From: Desulfuromonadaceae bacterium
Lineage (GTDB): Bacteria > Desulfobacterota > Desulfuromonadia > Desulfuromonadales > Geopsychrobacteraceae
Direction: 5' to 3'
Assembly: GCA_016744555.1 (NCBI GenBank)
Contig: JADGED010000080.1
Coordinates: 3,447 to 10,151 of the forward strand
DNA: 6,705 nucleotides
The notes under the pieces were generated by a model that worked only from the letters and a program-made list of their open reading frames with translations, was not told where the DNA came from and ran no database searches. Of this stretch, positions 6,198-6,705 are shown in pieces (within the stretch, counting starts at the first letter, position 1; the number at the start of each line of letters is the position of its first letter). Both the position numbers and the translations under genes were made by a program.

Positions 6198-6705
6198 TTA
6201 TGCAATCCGACTAAAATCGGCGATTTCTCTAAACAATCCTGCGATTTGAGTTAACAATGCAATACGGTTATTTTTAACCGCTTCATCGTCAACCATGACC
6301 ATAACACTTTCAAAAAATGCATCAACTGGTTCACGCAATGTCGCAATAGTTTCTAACGCTACCGTATAATCTTGTGCAGCTACAGCCTTGGCAACCTTTT
6401 GTTCTACTGCTTGAAAATCAGCAAAAAGGGTCTTTTCACTAGCATCACTAAGGAGAGCAGAATTAACAGGTTGATCCAGACCACCTTTAATAATGTTTCC
6501 AACTCGCTTAAATGCAACAGCTAATGGTTCAAAATCATCACGTTGTTTCAGGCTTGAAAGAGCCTTAATCCGCTCCATAGCGACCACAGGCTCAACAAAT
6601 GATGCACTAAGTACAGCGTCAATCACATCAACAGGGTACCCTTGCGTTGATAGCATATTGACCAATCGCGTACGGATAAACTCGACCACGTCAGCAACAA
6701 TTTCA
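6198..6705 (-). CDS. glyS: Glycyl-tRNA synthetase beta subunit, C-terminal part (5' end outside window)
   Basis: The beta chain of the bacterial alpha2beta2 glycyl-tRNA synthetase, which charges tRNA-Gly together with GlyQ. About 168 residues are visible of a family length near 690, so this is roughly the last quarter. The frame stays open to the window edge: EIVAD precedes the GTG codon at 6687-6689, which is therefore an internal valine and not a start. The fragment is the DALR-like anticodon-binding domain: EFIRTRL, VVAMERIKAL, AFKRVGNI, and the ending EPVDAFFESVMVM...VKNNRIALLTQIAGLF, which closely follows the E. coli GlyS C-terminus. The alpha subunit gene glyQ is expected just upstream, beyond the window. 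The stop TAA at 6198-6200 is 69 bp before ppdK. Confidence 0.96.
   Translation of the reverse strand, partial: EIVADVVEFIRTRLVNMLSTQGYPVDVIDAVLSASFVEPVVAMERIKALSSLKQRDDFEPLAVAFKRVGNIIKGGLDQPVNSALLSDASEKTLFADFQAVEQKVAKAVAAQDYTVALETIATLREPVDAFFESVMVMVDDEAVKNNRIALLTQIAGLFREIADFSRIA

Noticed and set aside
6198..6689. A separate 163-residue gene starting at the GTG at 6689
   Set aside because: The frame continues open upstream to the window edge and the product aligns with the C-terminus of GlyS, so this is a truncated view of glyS.
1..6705. CRISPR array, tRNA/rRNA genes, transposon or phage genes
   Set aside because: No regularly spaced repeats, no tRNA-like cloverleaf, no transposase or integrase motifs and no terminal repeats with target duplications were found on either strand.

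Overview
The window reads as ordinary bacterial chromosome with dense, well-conserved genes. It holds six protein-coding genes, two of them cut by the window ends. No RNA gene, insertion sequence, CRISPR array or phage gene is visible. The gene set suggests an anaerobic or facultative Gram-negative bacterium: a separate glycyl-tRNA synthetase beta chain, pyruvate phosphate dikinase, an acetate kinase with methanogen/delta-proteobacterial-type motifs, and a 4Fe-4S radical SAM enzyme. From memory, a glyS-ppdK neighbourhood is typical of Desulfuromonadales (Geobacter and Desulfuromonas relatives). I favour that group, in an AT-leaning member, but this is inference and not proof.

Layout, left to right. 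Positions 1-672 (+) are the C-terminal half of acetate kinase (ackA). A strong 13-bp inverted repeat at 691-726 sits in the convergent gap. Positions 737-1624 (-) encode an uncharacterised radical SAM protein with a CX4CX2C cluster motif. A 161-bp divergent gap follows. Next is a tight two-gene (+) unit: a FAHD1-like fumarylacetoacetate hydrolase family enzyme (1786-2442) overlapping by four bases (ATGA) a Rossmann/DUF2520 protein (2439-3323). A second convergent gap carries a classic intrinsic terminator (3436-3461). Positions 3468-6128 (-) encode full-length pyruvate phosphate dikinase (ppdK), preceded 69 bp upstream by the 3' end of glyS (6198-6705, -), which runs off the window.

Taken together, three genes act around the pyruvate/PEP/acetyl-CoA/oxaloacetate node. 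AckA interconverts acetyl phosphate and acetate, PpdK interconverts pyruvate and PEP, and the FAHD1-like enzyme may decarboxylate oxaloacetate or hydrolyse acylpyruvates. The DUF2520 protein and the radical SAM protein have no assigned function. They, with the FAH-DUF2520 coupling, are the least explained parts of the window. I found no convincing evidence of a wholly new system.
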